Of a stretch of 64,000 nucleotides of DNA, positions 1-8,154 are shown piece by piece (positions within the stretch are counted from its first letter, which is position 1; every line of letters begins with the position of its first letter). The stretch is taken from contig CAZVJW010000009.1 in assembly GCA_964627535.1 (NCBI GenBank), positions 1 to 64,000 of the forward strand, read 5' to 3'. The position numbers and the translations under genes were made by a program. Under the pieces are notes generated by a model. The model saw nothing but the letters and a program-made list of their open reading frames with translations. It had not been told where the DNA came from and did not search any database. Source of the DNA: UBA1447 sp964627535 (lineage in GTDB: Bacteria; Bacillota; Clostridia; Oscillospirales; Acutalibacteraceae).

Positions 1-141
1 GGCATTTTATCTTAAAATAGATTATATCAGCAATTTATCATAATCGCAATACAAAATATCTCTTTAAGTTTTTTTGAGTTTCTCCATTGTATCTTTATAC
101 TAATTATCATATTGAAATGGAAAGTATAGGCTGAATATCTA

Positions 142-176
142 CAGGCGCCGTTCTCATAAAAGGAGAACGGCGCCTG
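142..176. terminator. Strong hairpin downstream of the heparinase-like gene
   Basis: Two 14-base arms (142-155 and 163-176) are perfectly complementary around a 7-base loop. The hairpin lies 30 bases past the stop of the minus-strand gene that ends at 206. Neither side has a clear T run, so it may be an RNA 3'-end stabiliser or a weak terminator rather than a classic intrinsic terminator. Positions 1-141 are AT-rich and hold nothing else I can name. Confidence 0.55.
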
Positions 177-205
177 GTTATTGCGTATGAACACACCGGA
201 AACAG

Positions 206-2026
206 CTATTTTACTTTAATCAGACACCTGCAGGTTTCAACGCCGTGCGCGGTCAGCCTGAGCCTGAAAAGTTTTTCCCTCTCCCAGTCGTTTTTCAGGC
301 CTGCGTCATCAAGCGTTACGGTCTCCACCACAGCCGAAAGCGAAGGGTCAAAAGCTAGGGTGTGACCGGCGCGAAGCACAACCATACCATTGCCCGCAAG
401 TTCCGGCTTGTCGCAAAACATAATATTAAATATGATTTCCCCCGTGCTATTCAGGGAAAGCTTATCCTCTATTTCTATTTCATCTTTCCCGAACTTCACA
501 GCGCGGACATAACTTTTCAGCTTTGACTCGCCCGGGTATGCGGCCGTCAGGTCCATAATAAGTTTGCGGCTGTTTTTTGTGTATGTAATATTTTTCACTT
601 CAAAGCTTCTTCCCTGCGCCTGCATCATTCCGTTGATGACGGGCAGGTTGTGGTAGGCGGACTGCATTGTCCAAATTTTATAACGCGCGCTGCTGTCGAA
701 GGTTTCTCTGCGGTAGGTTCCGACACCGGCATCAATTATCAGCGGCTCTCCGTCCGCGTAGACAATAAAATTGCCGACATCGTTGTGGTTATGCTGTTCC
801 GCGTTGTTGCCGCCCTTTGCCGCAAGAAAAAGCCCTTGATCCGTTTCGCTGAAACTGCGCTGAGCCATGACACAGATACCGTCAAGCCATACACTTTTTG
901 GGGTTCTGTAACCGCTCCTGCCCCGGGGAATGTCATACAGGTTTTTTATGCCGCGGTAGCTATGGAAGCATGTTACCGGGCACTGCCCGTTTTTCACCCA
1001 CCCTTTTACGCCGAAACTTGCAAGCGGGTTTGAACCGGTTCGCCTGCCGAAGCGGGCAACCATGGCATATTCAACTTTAAGACGCGGGTGCGCGTCGGCA
1101 AACGGGATAAAATAGTCGCCGTTTATATGTACGTTCATAATGTATTCGCCCATATTCCGCAGCAGAGGAACATGGAAAACATCAATCCCCCCGCCAGTCA
1201 TGTCATAAATAATCTCAAGCGCATCAAAATAGGAAGCACCCGCGGCTGCCCAATACCCCGGGCCCTCATCGCAGCCCCCGTCGGGCAGATAACCATCTGT
1301 AAAGTTGTCAAGCATTACAAGCGAACGGTCTACAATTTCACATCGCGCCTTATCCATCTTGATGCAAAGCGCTGCCGCGGTAAGAACATTTGAAATAATC
1401 CACGGGTTCCAGTTATTTACCCTTCTCCCGCCAAAACCTGTCCACCAAAGCTTGTCATTTTGCATATAAGGTTTGAAAATTCTTCTGTTGAGTTCAAAAA
1501 TAATTCTGTTGCAAATTGACGGCGAGACTTCGTCAAGGAACGGCTTGCCGAGATAATACGCCCAAGCTAAAACGGCAGCGGTGCACGCGGAAAATAAATC
1601 GATCATTTCAACATCATTCTCATATTCCGGCGGCAGCGCAAAAACCTCGTTTTCGGTGTTTTTCAAATGAGCCGGCACTACCCAGGTGGTTTCCTCAAGA
1701 ATATGCCAGATGCCGTCAACAAGCATATCCGTAAATCTGCCCTTGCGCTCGCAAATCTCCGCAAGCAGGAACCCTATTACAATGTTTCTTCTTGAAAAAT
1801 ATATTTCCTCGTAAACACTCCGGTTGCCGTCACGGTAAAAGCGCATATAATCCGAAGCTTTGAGCATGCCAAACCCGAAATGGAGCCTTATCACGCCGTT
1901 TTCGATAAGGGCAGCTTTTGTTTCTTCGCTTAATGTTTGTTCCGGCAAGTCACGAAAAGGCTTAAATTCCCGGAACGGCAGTAACCTGCCTTTGGCGGTA
2001 ATGTTTTCGGATTCGAATATTTTCAT
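206..2026 (-). CDS. Heparinase II/III family protein (putative polysaccharide lyase)
   Basis: A 606-residue protein resembling heparinase II/III-type lyases, which cleave uronic-acid polysaccharides by beta-elimination. An alpha-helical, Trp- and Tyr-rich N-terminal half is followed by a beta-rich C-terminal domain. The family signature NNAEQHNHNDVGNF lies near residue 410, and the strand IIDAGVGTY follows it. There is no signal peptide, so the protein probably acts in the cytoplasm on imported oligosaccharides. The start is placed at 2026 because AAAGGAGA sits 7 bases upstream; the frame stays open to 2083 without a better site. The substrate cannot be told from the sequence. The neighbouring glycosidase-like gene and dockerin proteins fit a carbohydrate theme. 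Confidence 0.85.
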   Translation of the reverse strand: MKIFESENITAKGRLLPFREFKPFRDLPEQTLSEETKAALIENGVIRLHFGFGMLKASDYMRFYRDGNRSVYEEIYFSRRNIVIGFLLAEICERKGRFTDMLVDGIWHILEETTWVVPAHLKNTENEVFALPPEYENDVEMIDLFSACTAAVLAWAYYLGKPFLDEVSPSICNRIIFELNRRIFKPYMQNDKLWWTGFGGRRVNNWNPWIISNVLTAAALCIKMDKARCEIVDRSLVMLDNFTDGYLPDGGCDEGPGYWAAAGASYFDALEIIYDMTGGGIDVFHVPLLRNMGEYIMNVHINGDYFIPFADAHPRLKVEYAMVARFGRRTGSNPLASFGVKGWVKNGQCPVTCFHSYRGIKNLYDIPRGRSGYRTPKSVWLDGICVMAQRSFSETDQGLFLAAKGGNNAEQHNHNDVGNFIVYADGEPLIIDAGVGTYRRETFDSSARYKIWTMQSAYHNLPVINGMMQAQGRSFEVKNITYTKNSRKLIMDLTAAYPGESKLKSYVRAVKFGKDEIEIEDKLSLNSTGEIIFNIMFCDKPELAGNGMVVLRAGHTLAFDPSLSAVVETVTLDDAGLKNDWEREKLFRLRLTAHGVETCRCLIKVK

Positions 2027-2244
2027 TTTGCCATCTCCTTTCCGCGCAGTATAAACCGGAGAACAATCAATGGTATAACCCATCCTGATATATTCCGAGA
2101 AATATTCATTGAATTTATTTTACAGTTTAAGATGAAAATATGCAAGAAGGTTTTTAACGGCCGGCAGGGATGCCGGTCAGCAATTGAAAAAGCGACAAAA
2201 GCTTCCGCTGCTGCCGCTTGATTTTGCCTCTTATGATTTTTTCG

Positions 2245-5200
2245 CTAAACCGGTTTTACTTCACCAGTACTTTGGATAATGGTTCGCGAACCGTTGAGCA
2301 CATCCATGATGATGCAGGCGTCGTTTTCATCAAATACACCGTCGCGGAATAAGTCACCGGCCTTGATTACTGCCGCATCCCCGGCAGGGTCCAATGCCGT
2401 ATATTTATAATTTGAAAGGTCGATAATCCAGCCTTCATCATTGGTGTCCACAGCACCGTCGCCGTTCACATCGCCGAAAACAACAACGGTGTAAGTCTCC
2501 ATCACGGTGCTTGTTAAATTGTTGTAAACCTCAACAACCGTTCCGGTGCCGAAGATGCCGGAATCTGATGATATCTGAAGCGTTCCATCACCTACCACGC
2601 GGACAAAATCGCTCTCAAAACTCTCCTGAGTCAGGTTTGCCTCAAGGCCGTAAATCATCATGTTTTCCCTGTCAATTACGCAGCCGGAGCCTTCAACCGT
2701 TTCAAGCATCAATGTGCTTCGGTTTATTTTGAATACTGGCCGCACACCGACAAAGTTGTAAAAATTGGTGCTGGAGGAATTATCAAAAATAACGCCGTCC
2801 GAAAGAACTGTGAGGGCACCGTCCGGATAATGCTGCGGCGTGCGGAGCCACCAGTAGCTGTTCCCCGCGTAAGCACCGTCCGCTTGTACGCCAAGGCCGT
2901 TGCATTTAGCGAAATCCGTTCCCCGGGCCATTCGTTTTTCGTCCGCTACGCTGTAAATATTGAAACCATAAGCAAGGTATGTTGCTTCATCGTATGACAG
3001 TATAAAGAGCTTATCCTCTGTGGTATTGCCGCCATCCGTTCCGTGCCACGGATTATCCAAATTATAATTTGAGCTTGTCAGTAGTTTCTTCCTATCCTCA
3101 GATGAAAAAGCGGTTATACAAAAATCATCTTTCAGCCATTCACGTATCGGGCAAGTTTCCCAAGTCACACTTGAGGCTTCTTGATTGTATGCTCCGGCGT
3201 CCAAAATATTCTCCGCCATGACGAACATCTCGTCGCCCATTCTGTTAAGAACACGCCATTGTACCGGTTCATATTTAAACCAGTACACTGTGCGGAAAAA
3301 GTAGCCGTTATTATCCTGGTAACTGTGTTCCGCATCCGGAGCAAGACCTGTTACAATCGGTGTGTACTCCTCAAAATAGACCCTTCTGTATTTTTCGCCT
3401 TCATATTCGGCGTCACCTTTTACATCCGTTGTCAACTCGTTCAGGACAGCGATAAGCGATAAGTCAGTCACCTTGCTCTGCGGATAGGTGCCGAAAGTGA
3501 AGCGGTCGCCTTTTGAGTAATAAATACCGCTCCACTTCGCGTAACATGCGGTATCGGCAGCGCCAAGGGTAAAAGGCCATGTAACGGCTTGCGTCAGCTC
3601 AGGGTCCGAATACCATCCGGAGAAAGTGAACCCGTTCCTGGCAGGGTCCGCCGGTTTGGATACTGCTGAACCATAGTTTTGTTTAATATACGCAACCGCC
3701 GAACCCCCGTTGGAATCAAAAGATACGGAATACTGATTAATTGACCATTGAGCTGTATAGGTTGTGTCACCCTCCGGCACCGTTGCCGGCACAGCCGGCT
3801 GCCATTTGGTGAAGGTATAACCGGCTCGCGTGACCTCGGGTGCGGTAAGCGGCGTTCCCAACGTCATTTGTTCGCTCACAGTGCCATTGCCGCCGTTCGC
3901 ATTAAAAGTGATGGTGTAGATGTTGGTCCAAACAGCATACAGCAGAACATTGACTCCGCCCATTTCAAACGCGGAGGCGTTTTGATAGACCACTGCTCCG
4001 CCGGATGTCAGCGCCCAGCCTTTGAAGGTGTATCCGGTTTTTCCGTAGGTATTGACATTCAAAGCGACGACCGAACCCGCTTCAGCGATTTGGGGCGTCA
4101 TCGTACCGCTGCCGCCGTTCGGGTGGAAAGCAATTTGATTCTGCTTTAATTGGAGCGCATCGACAGCTGATTTTAATCGATACGCCACATAATCCACATA
4201 CAACTGATACAGCACATTGTAATTTACACTGATACAAGCGTTAGCAGCCGATAACGCCTCGTTGAGCGCATTTCTGGTTATATCGGTATAGTAGTCAAAT
4301 GTGCCCGCTTTCCAATATTTCAGTTTGCTGCTGAAGGTTGTGTCGGCGGTGTTAACTGCATTAAAAATGAAGGAAAGCGGTTTGACCGATGAGCCGTATA
4401 AGGTATTGCCCAACCCGTTTTCAAGCGTGTGGGATGCACTGTTGGTATAGTTTGCTCCCCTGAGCGTGAGCGGACTGTATTTATCCGGCAAATCAGCTGC
4501 CGCGGTGTCAATCGCAGCCTGGCCGGTGTTCGGCTTTTGCATTTGCTGCCAGGCACTTTCATAGGCGGTTTCATAATCCGGCCAGCCGCCGGTGTAATAC
4601 CAGCTCTGCGGGTTTTTGCCTTTATTGCTGTTTGTTATGCCCCCGTTCGCCGGGTCTGAGCCGTTTACTGTCTTGATGTACGTGACGGCGTTGCTGACTG
4701 ATACCCCCACCGATGAGTTCAGGTTTGTGCGCAGTGTTCCTTTATCCAAATTCACTAACTCTATCATCACGGCATGATAATAGTGCATATAAGGCGTATC
4801 GCCGAATGGGCCGAAAGCATCACCCTTGGCTTTCCATTTTGTAATCAATGTATAGCTTCCGGCAGCGCCTGAGCCGCGCAGAGTGGTGGTTGTTTGCATA
4901 CCCGCCGTATTGAAATCAGTCGCTGAGCCCGGCGCCGCCGACGGATTCAACGCAGCCGCTGCCGCGGTGTCACTGCCTGTGACAGCACCGGTGCCGCCGG
5001 TATAAGAAACATTCCCGTCTTTAACCGCCCTGCCCTCATAATACTGGTAGCCACTGCCGCAGCGGATATCGCTGTGAATAAAGAAGTGCATCCTGAAATT
5101 GCTTGATGTGAGTGTTTGTGTGCTTGTGTCAAGGTAAACGGTTGATTTACCGCGGTCAGTGTCTGTGGGGTAAACCCCTCTGCCGTCGGCAATAAAATTA

Positions 5201-6027
5201 TTACCGGTATCCTCGCCCTCAGGCTCAGCCAGCAGCATCGTTTTTTTCGGGATGGTCGTATCGCTTTCATCCACATGCTCATTATCGATAAAACCATGGT
5301 AACCGGCGCTGTATTCGGCCGTATTGTCAGCATCTCTGCCTATTTCCTCCGAATAAACACCCTTGCCCAGCAGCCTTGATACATAAACCACATCGGCGCT
5401 GTCATTTGGGCTAAGCTGTGTGCCGGCATAAGCGAAAGCCCAAACGCCCGAAGGGAACACAATGTTTTCAACATAGGAATACGCGGTTGCTTTGTATGTA
5501 TCCGTAACATTGACGCCTGTAAACGGGTCCTGCCATGTGTATGTATAGGACACGGCAATTTTCAGCGTCGTGCCCGCTTCCGCTGTGCCGCCCCTAATTT
5601 CCCACGCTGCACCGGTTGTGTTTGAAGTGCTTCCCCCGTTAAAGGATGCTGTAGCTGCCGCTCCCGGACCCGTTATAGTAACCGAAACATTGCTGACCTC
5701 GTCAGATGAACTGAATGAGATTGACGGCCAGTTTGGTGTTTCGCCTGCATACGCTTGGGAGGCATAAGCACTAACGATATAAGGCACCCCGGAAGCCGTT
5801 GCTTTTTTAATCATCGTGCCGCTGTCCATGGTTGTGTCGCCCGATGCTCCTACTCTTATAACTTCCGTTACATATAGTGCGATATCGGGTGACGGTCTTC
5901 TGAATGTTGTTGTGTTGAAAGGTGTCAAGGACTGAGTCTGCGCGCCTGTGGCATCAGCCGTGAAACCGAAGGACACGCAGGTTAAAAGTATTGCGGTTGT
6001 TAAAAAAAGTGAAAGTGTTCTTTTCAT
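2245..6027 (-). CDS. Secreted multidomain protein: InlB repeats, DUF6273 and dockerin-like module
   Basis: A 1260-residue exported protein. A signal peptide (MKRTLSLFLTTAILLTC) is followed by about 600 residues I do not recognise. Next come three Listeria-Bacteroides InlB B-type repeats (about 630-836), each with an NGG motif and a GYTFxxW core, then a DUF6273 domain (about 840-1110, with FGTYPQSKVTD and WWLRTP). A dockerin-like pair of calcium loops (DVNGDGAVDTND and a second copy) ends the protein at about 1180-1252. Dockerins normally attach proteins to cohesins, so cell-surface or complex attachment is inferred. The start at 6027 follows AAAGGAGG at 8 bases. No catalytic domain is evident. 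It shares DUF6273 with the genes at 8155 and 10997. Confidence 0.85.
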   Translation of the reverse strand: MKRTLSLFLTTAILLTCVSFGFTADATGAQTQSLTPFNTTTFRRPSPDIALYVTEVIRVGASGDTTMDSGTMIKKATASGVPYIVSAYASQAYAGETPNWPSISFSSSDEVSNVSVTITGPGAAATASFNGGSTSNTTGAAWEIRGGTAEAGTTLKIAVSYTYTWQDPFTGVNVTDTYKATAYSYVENIVFPSGVWAFAYAGTQLSPNDSADVVYVSRLLGKGVYSEEIGRDADNTAEYSAGYHGFIDNEHVDESDTTIPKKTMLLAEPEGEDTGNNFIADGRGVYPTDTDRGKSTVYLDTSTQTLTSSNFRMHFFIHSDIRCGSGYQYYEGRAVKDGNVSYTGGTGAVTGSDTAAAAALNPSAAPGSATDFNTAGMQTTTTLRGSGAAGSYTLITKWKAKGDAFGPFGDTPYMHYYHAVMIELVNLDKGTLRTNLNSSVGVSVSNAVTYIKTVNGSDPANGGITNSNKGKNPQSWYYTGGWPDYETAYESAWQQMQKPNTGQAAIDTAAADLPDKYSPLTLRGANYTNSASHTLENGLGNTLYGSSVKPLSFIFNAVNTADTTFSSKLKYWKAGTFDYYTDITRNALNEALSAANACISVNYNVLYQLYVDYVAYRLKSAVDALQLKQNQIAFHPNGGSGTMTPQIAEAGSVVALNVNTYGKTGYTFKGWALTSGGAVVYQNASAFEMGGVNVLLYAVWTNIYTITFNANGGNGTVSEQMTLGTPLTAPEVTRAGYTFTKWQPAVPATVPEGDTTYTAQWSINQYSVSFDSNGGSAVAYIKQNYGSAVSKPADPARNGFTFSGWYSDPELTQAVTWPFTLGAADTACYAKWSGIYYSKGDRFTFGTYPQSKVTDLSLIAVLNELTTDVKGDAEYEGEKYRRVYFEEYTPIVTGLAPDAEHSYQDNNGYFFRTVYWFKYEPVQWRVLNRMGDEMFVMAENILDAGAYNQEASSVTWETCPIREWLKDDFCITAFSSEDRKKLLTSSNYNLDNPWHGTDGGNTTEDKLFILSYDEATYLAYGFNIYSVADEKRMARGTDFAKCNGLGVQADGAYAGNSYWWLRTPQHYPDGALTVLSDGVIFDNSSSTNFYNFVGVRPVFKINRSTLMLETVEGSGCVIDRENMMIYGLEANLTQESFESDFVRVVGDGTLQISSDSGIFGTGTVVEVYNNLTSTVMETYTVVVFGDVNGDGAVDTNDEGWIIDLSNYKYTALDPAGDAAVIKAGDLFRDGVFDENDACIIMDVLNGSRTIIQSTGEVKPV

Positions 6028-6244
6028 GATGGCAACCTCCTTTGTAAATGTAAAGCCCATGATTTAAACAAAACAAGGACAAAAAAAGCACCCAATACTG
6101 CTACTACAAAAGACATGGCCGAAATCGCACGCCTGTTATGTAACTCGTATTGATGTACCTTGGTTTGTTATTTTCGCAGATAAAGCTTCTGTTAATCCGA
6201 TTGCGGTTTAACGCTTTCAAACGATAAAACTTTTTGACAATATT

Positions 6245-6273
6245 ATTTTATTCTTTTCGTCAGATTTTGTCAA
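6245..6273 (-). promoter_or_regulatory. Sigma-A promoter for the secreted InlB/DUF6273 gene
   Basis: On the minus strand TTGACA (6268-6273) and TAAAAT (6245-6250) are 17 bases apart, which is close to consensus. It is the only good promoter upstream of the gene starting at 6027. Confidence 0.6.
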
Positions 6274-6369
6274 TATTGTAAACAAATTATAATAATATCC
6301 TTACAAATTATAGTATGTTATGCTAATATTTTCGAGTATAACAGATATTTGTCTGAACCTTTTCCGTTG

Positions 6370-6398
6370 TTGTATGCACTGCGTCGGTCTGATATAAT
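6370..6398 (+). promoter_or_regulatory. Putative promoter for the propeller glycosidase gene
   Basis: A perfect -10 TATAAT (6393-6398) is paired with a weak -35 TTGTAT (6370-6375) at 17 bases. The start would be about 25 bases upstream of the coding region, leaving a short leader that contains AAAGGAG. Confidence 0.5.
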
Positions 6399-6422
6399 TT
6401 AATAAATGATATTTTTAAAGGA

Positions 6423-7799
6423 GTGATTCTTACGAAAAATTCCGAACAGCCCGTTCTCTGCCTCGGCAATCGTGTTGAATTAATGACAGATGATTATTTG
6501 CTTGAGCGTCTGGAAAACGCCCAGTTCCGCATCAATACCCCGACAAAATGTGAGGATGTTCTGATTTTTAAGGAAGTGTGGGAGGGTGTCGGCAGCCTGG
6601 GCAACACCGTTTTCCGGCATAACGGCAAGGTTTACCTTTACTATCGAGGCTTTCCGGGCGAAACCTGCCCGGACGAGGATGCGATGCAAACAACGTGCCT
6701 TGCGGTAAGCGATAACGGAATTAACTTTGAAAGAGCCAACGTCAACCGAATTGCCTACAACGGCATCACTGAAAATAACATTGTGTTCATGGGAGTTGAA
6801 GCGCATAATTTCGCACCGTTTTATGATGATAATCCGGCTTGCCCTGATGATGAAAAGTTTAAAGCGGTCGGCGGCATCCTGTCTGTCGGTGGTATTTATG
6901 CGTTTAAAAGTGCCCACGGGATTGTGTGGGAACGCATGAGCGAAAACCCCATTATTACAAAGGGCCAGTTTGATTCCATGAACACAGCTTTCTATGATAA
7001 AATTTGCGGTCTCTACCGCTGCTTCTCCCGTTATTGGCTGCAGGGCGGCTTTTCCGGCTGCCGGGCAATACAGTCCTGCACATCAACGGATTTTATCAAC
7101 TGGAGCGACCCTGTCCCGAACAGTTACATCGGCAAAGACGAGATGACGGAGCATTACTACACCAATGCGACAAGACCCGTACCCGGCGCGGAGCACATAT
7201 ATGTGAGCTTCCCGATGCGGTTTATGCCCGACCGGAAAAAGCTGGGGGATTATGATAATAAGGGTGTATCCGACGCTGTATTCATGTCCAGCCGGGACGG
7301 AGTGAATTGGAGCAATCCGTTCAAAACCGCCTGGATTTCGCCTTCGCTCAACGAGCGCAACTGGACGCAAAGGAACTACATCACCGTTTCCGGCATTGTT
7401 GATGCCGGCGATGAGTTTTACTTTTATGTAGAAGAAAAATACATGTGGGACGACTGCTCTATCGTCCGGTATTCTATCCCGAAATACCGGTTCGGCTCGG
7501 TTTACGCCAACAGTGACGGAGGCAGCATATTAACCAAACCGTTCATTTATGAAGGGAGCGGTTTATTCATTAATTACGCCACTTCGGGTGCCGGGTATAT
7601 ATCCGCTGCTGTTCTTGATGAAACTGAAAAAGCCGTTGAGGGCTTTGGCTTTGAGGAATGCGGAGAAATTTACGGCAATGAGCTGCAGAAAGAAGTGCTG
7701 TGGGACGGTAAACCACTTGGTGACTTGAAAGGGCAGAAAATAAGGTTAGTCATCAAACTCAACGACGCGCATCTTTATGCAATCGGCAAGCCGGTATAA
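6423..7799 (+). CDS. Putative glycoside hydrolase, five-bladed beta-propeller type (non-canonical start)
   Basis: About 455 residues resembling the GH32/43/68-like propeller proteins whose N-termini read (I/V)ELxxDDYLIE; here the motif is VELMTDDYLLE near residue 18. Trp- and Tyr-rich blades such as KVYLYYRG and DGVNWSNPF follow. There is no signal peptide. The start is unusual. The good Shine-Dalgarno AAAGGAG (6417-6423) overlaps the only in-frame GTG (6423). At the ideal spacing of 8 bases lies ACG (6432), where an ATG would be expected. The first ATG (6483) falls inside the conserved motif and has no ribosome site. I keep the GTG coordinate and consider ACG 6432, or ATT 6426, plausible. 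Substrate unknown. Confidence 0.75.
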   Translation: MILTKNSEQPVLCLGNRVELMTDDYLLERLENAQFRINTPTKCEDVLIFKEVWEGVGSLGNTVFRHNGKVYLYYRGFPGETCPDEDAMQTTCLAVSDNGINFERANVNRIAYNGITENNIVFMGVEAHNFAPFYDDNPACPDDEKFKAVGGILSVGGIYAFKSAHGIVWERMSENPIITKGQFDSMNTAFYDKICGLYRCFSRYWLQGGFSGCRAIQSCTSTDFINWSDPVPNSYIGKDEMTEHYYTNATRPVPGAEHIYVSFPMRFMPDRKKLGDYDNKGVSDAVFMSSRDGVNWSNPFKTAWISPSLNERNWTQRNYITVSGIVDAGDEFYFYVEEKYMWDDCSIVRYSIPKYRFGSVYANSDGGSILTKPFIYEGSGLFINYATSGAGYISAAVLDETEKAVEGFGFEECGEIYGNELQKEVLWDGKPLGDLKGQKIRLVIKLNDAHLYAIGKPV

Positions 7800-7889
7800 A
7801 TCGAGATCATCATAATACAGCAAGAAGATTTGTTTGTCTTTTTATATTGTTATTTTTTATCTGGTTAAATTCATTATGCATAAAAATGA

Positions 7890-7927
7890 AGCCGGAAAAA
7901 CACATTGAAGCATTCCTCCGGCTGTTT
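7890..7927 (+). terminator. Candidate intrinsic terminator
   Basis: AGCCGGA (7890-7896) pairs with TCCGGCT (7917-7923), followed by GTTTT. The loop is long at 20 bases, so confidence is moderate. It sits about 90 bases after the glycosidase stop. Confidence 0.45.
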
Positions 7928-7961
7928 TGATATTTGGTTTTGATAGATGTTTGAACAAGTG

Positions 7962-8064
7962 ATACTAATTACTCATAAAAACCTAACTAAAAAATCCGTA
8001 CAAAACCGCATAAATCAAAGCTTTCGTTTAATTTTTTAGAGGTTTTTCAATCGTGAATTAGTAT
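7962..8064. mobile_element. MITE-like element, copy A (103 bp)
   Basis: The ends are exact inverted repeats ATACTAATT and AATTAGTAT. The interior, read as reverse complement, closely matches the copy at 55585-55719. Shared blocks are AAAAAACCTCTAAAAAAT, AAAGCTTTGATT and TTTAGTTAG. There is no coding capacity. Its terminal sequence relates it to copies at 14412, 20866 and 60558. Confidence 0.75.
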
Positions 8065-8094
8065 GAACCGTCCCTGTCTCCTGTCTCGCGAGAT

Positions 8095-8125
8095 TTAAAG
8101 CGGCTTCCGCTTTCGCGGGAGCCGC
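8095..8125 (-). terminator. Hairpin downstream of the DUF6273/dockerin gene
   Basis: Arms 8100-8110 and 8115-8125 pair with one mismatch around a 4-base loop and, on the minus strand, are followed by TTTAAAT. A degenerate relative lies after the homologous gene ending at 2245, so it appears to have been duplicated along with the 3' end. Confidence 0.5.
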
Positions 8126-8154
8126 TTGATTTTGTCTTATTTTTTTGCTTTACT

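Larger units (their letters stand above)
6028..6422. other. Divergent intergenic region with a long leader
   Basis: This stretch carries a minus-strand promoter (6245-6273) and a plus-strand promoter (6370-6398). The minus-strand transcript would start near 6238 and have a leader of about 210 nt before the ATG at 6027. I searched the leader by eye for common riboswitch cores and recognised none. The stretch is AT-rich between 6220 and 6320. Confidence 0.5.
7800..8154. other. Intergenic region between convergent genes
   Basis: This gap holds a likely terminator for the plus-strand gene (7890-7927), a mobile-element-like inverted-repeat copy (7962-8064) and a GC-rich hairpin downstream of the minus-strand gene (8100-8125). 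I see no gene in it. Confidence 0.6.

Noticed and set aside
7962..8064. Inverted-repeat element read as a plain terminator
   Set aside because: Matching interior sequence in other copies, including in the opposite orientation and between unrelated genes, fits a mobile-element family better.
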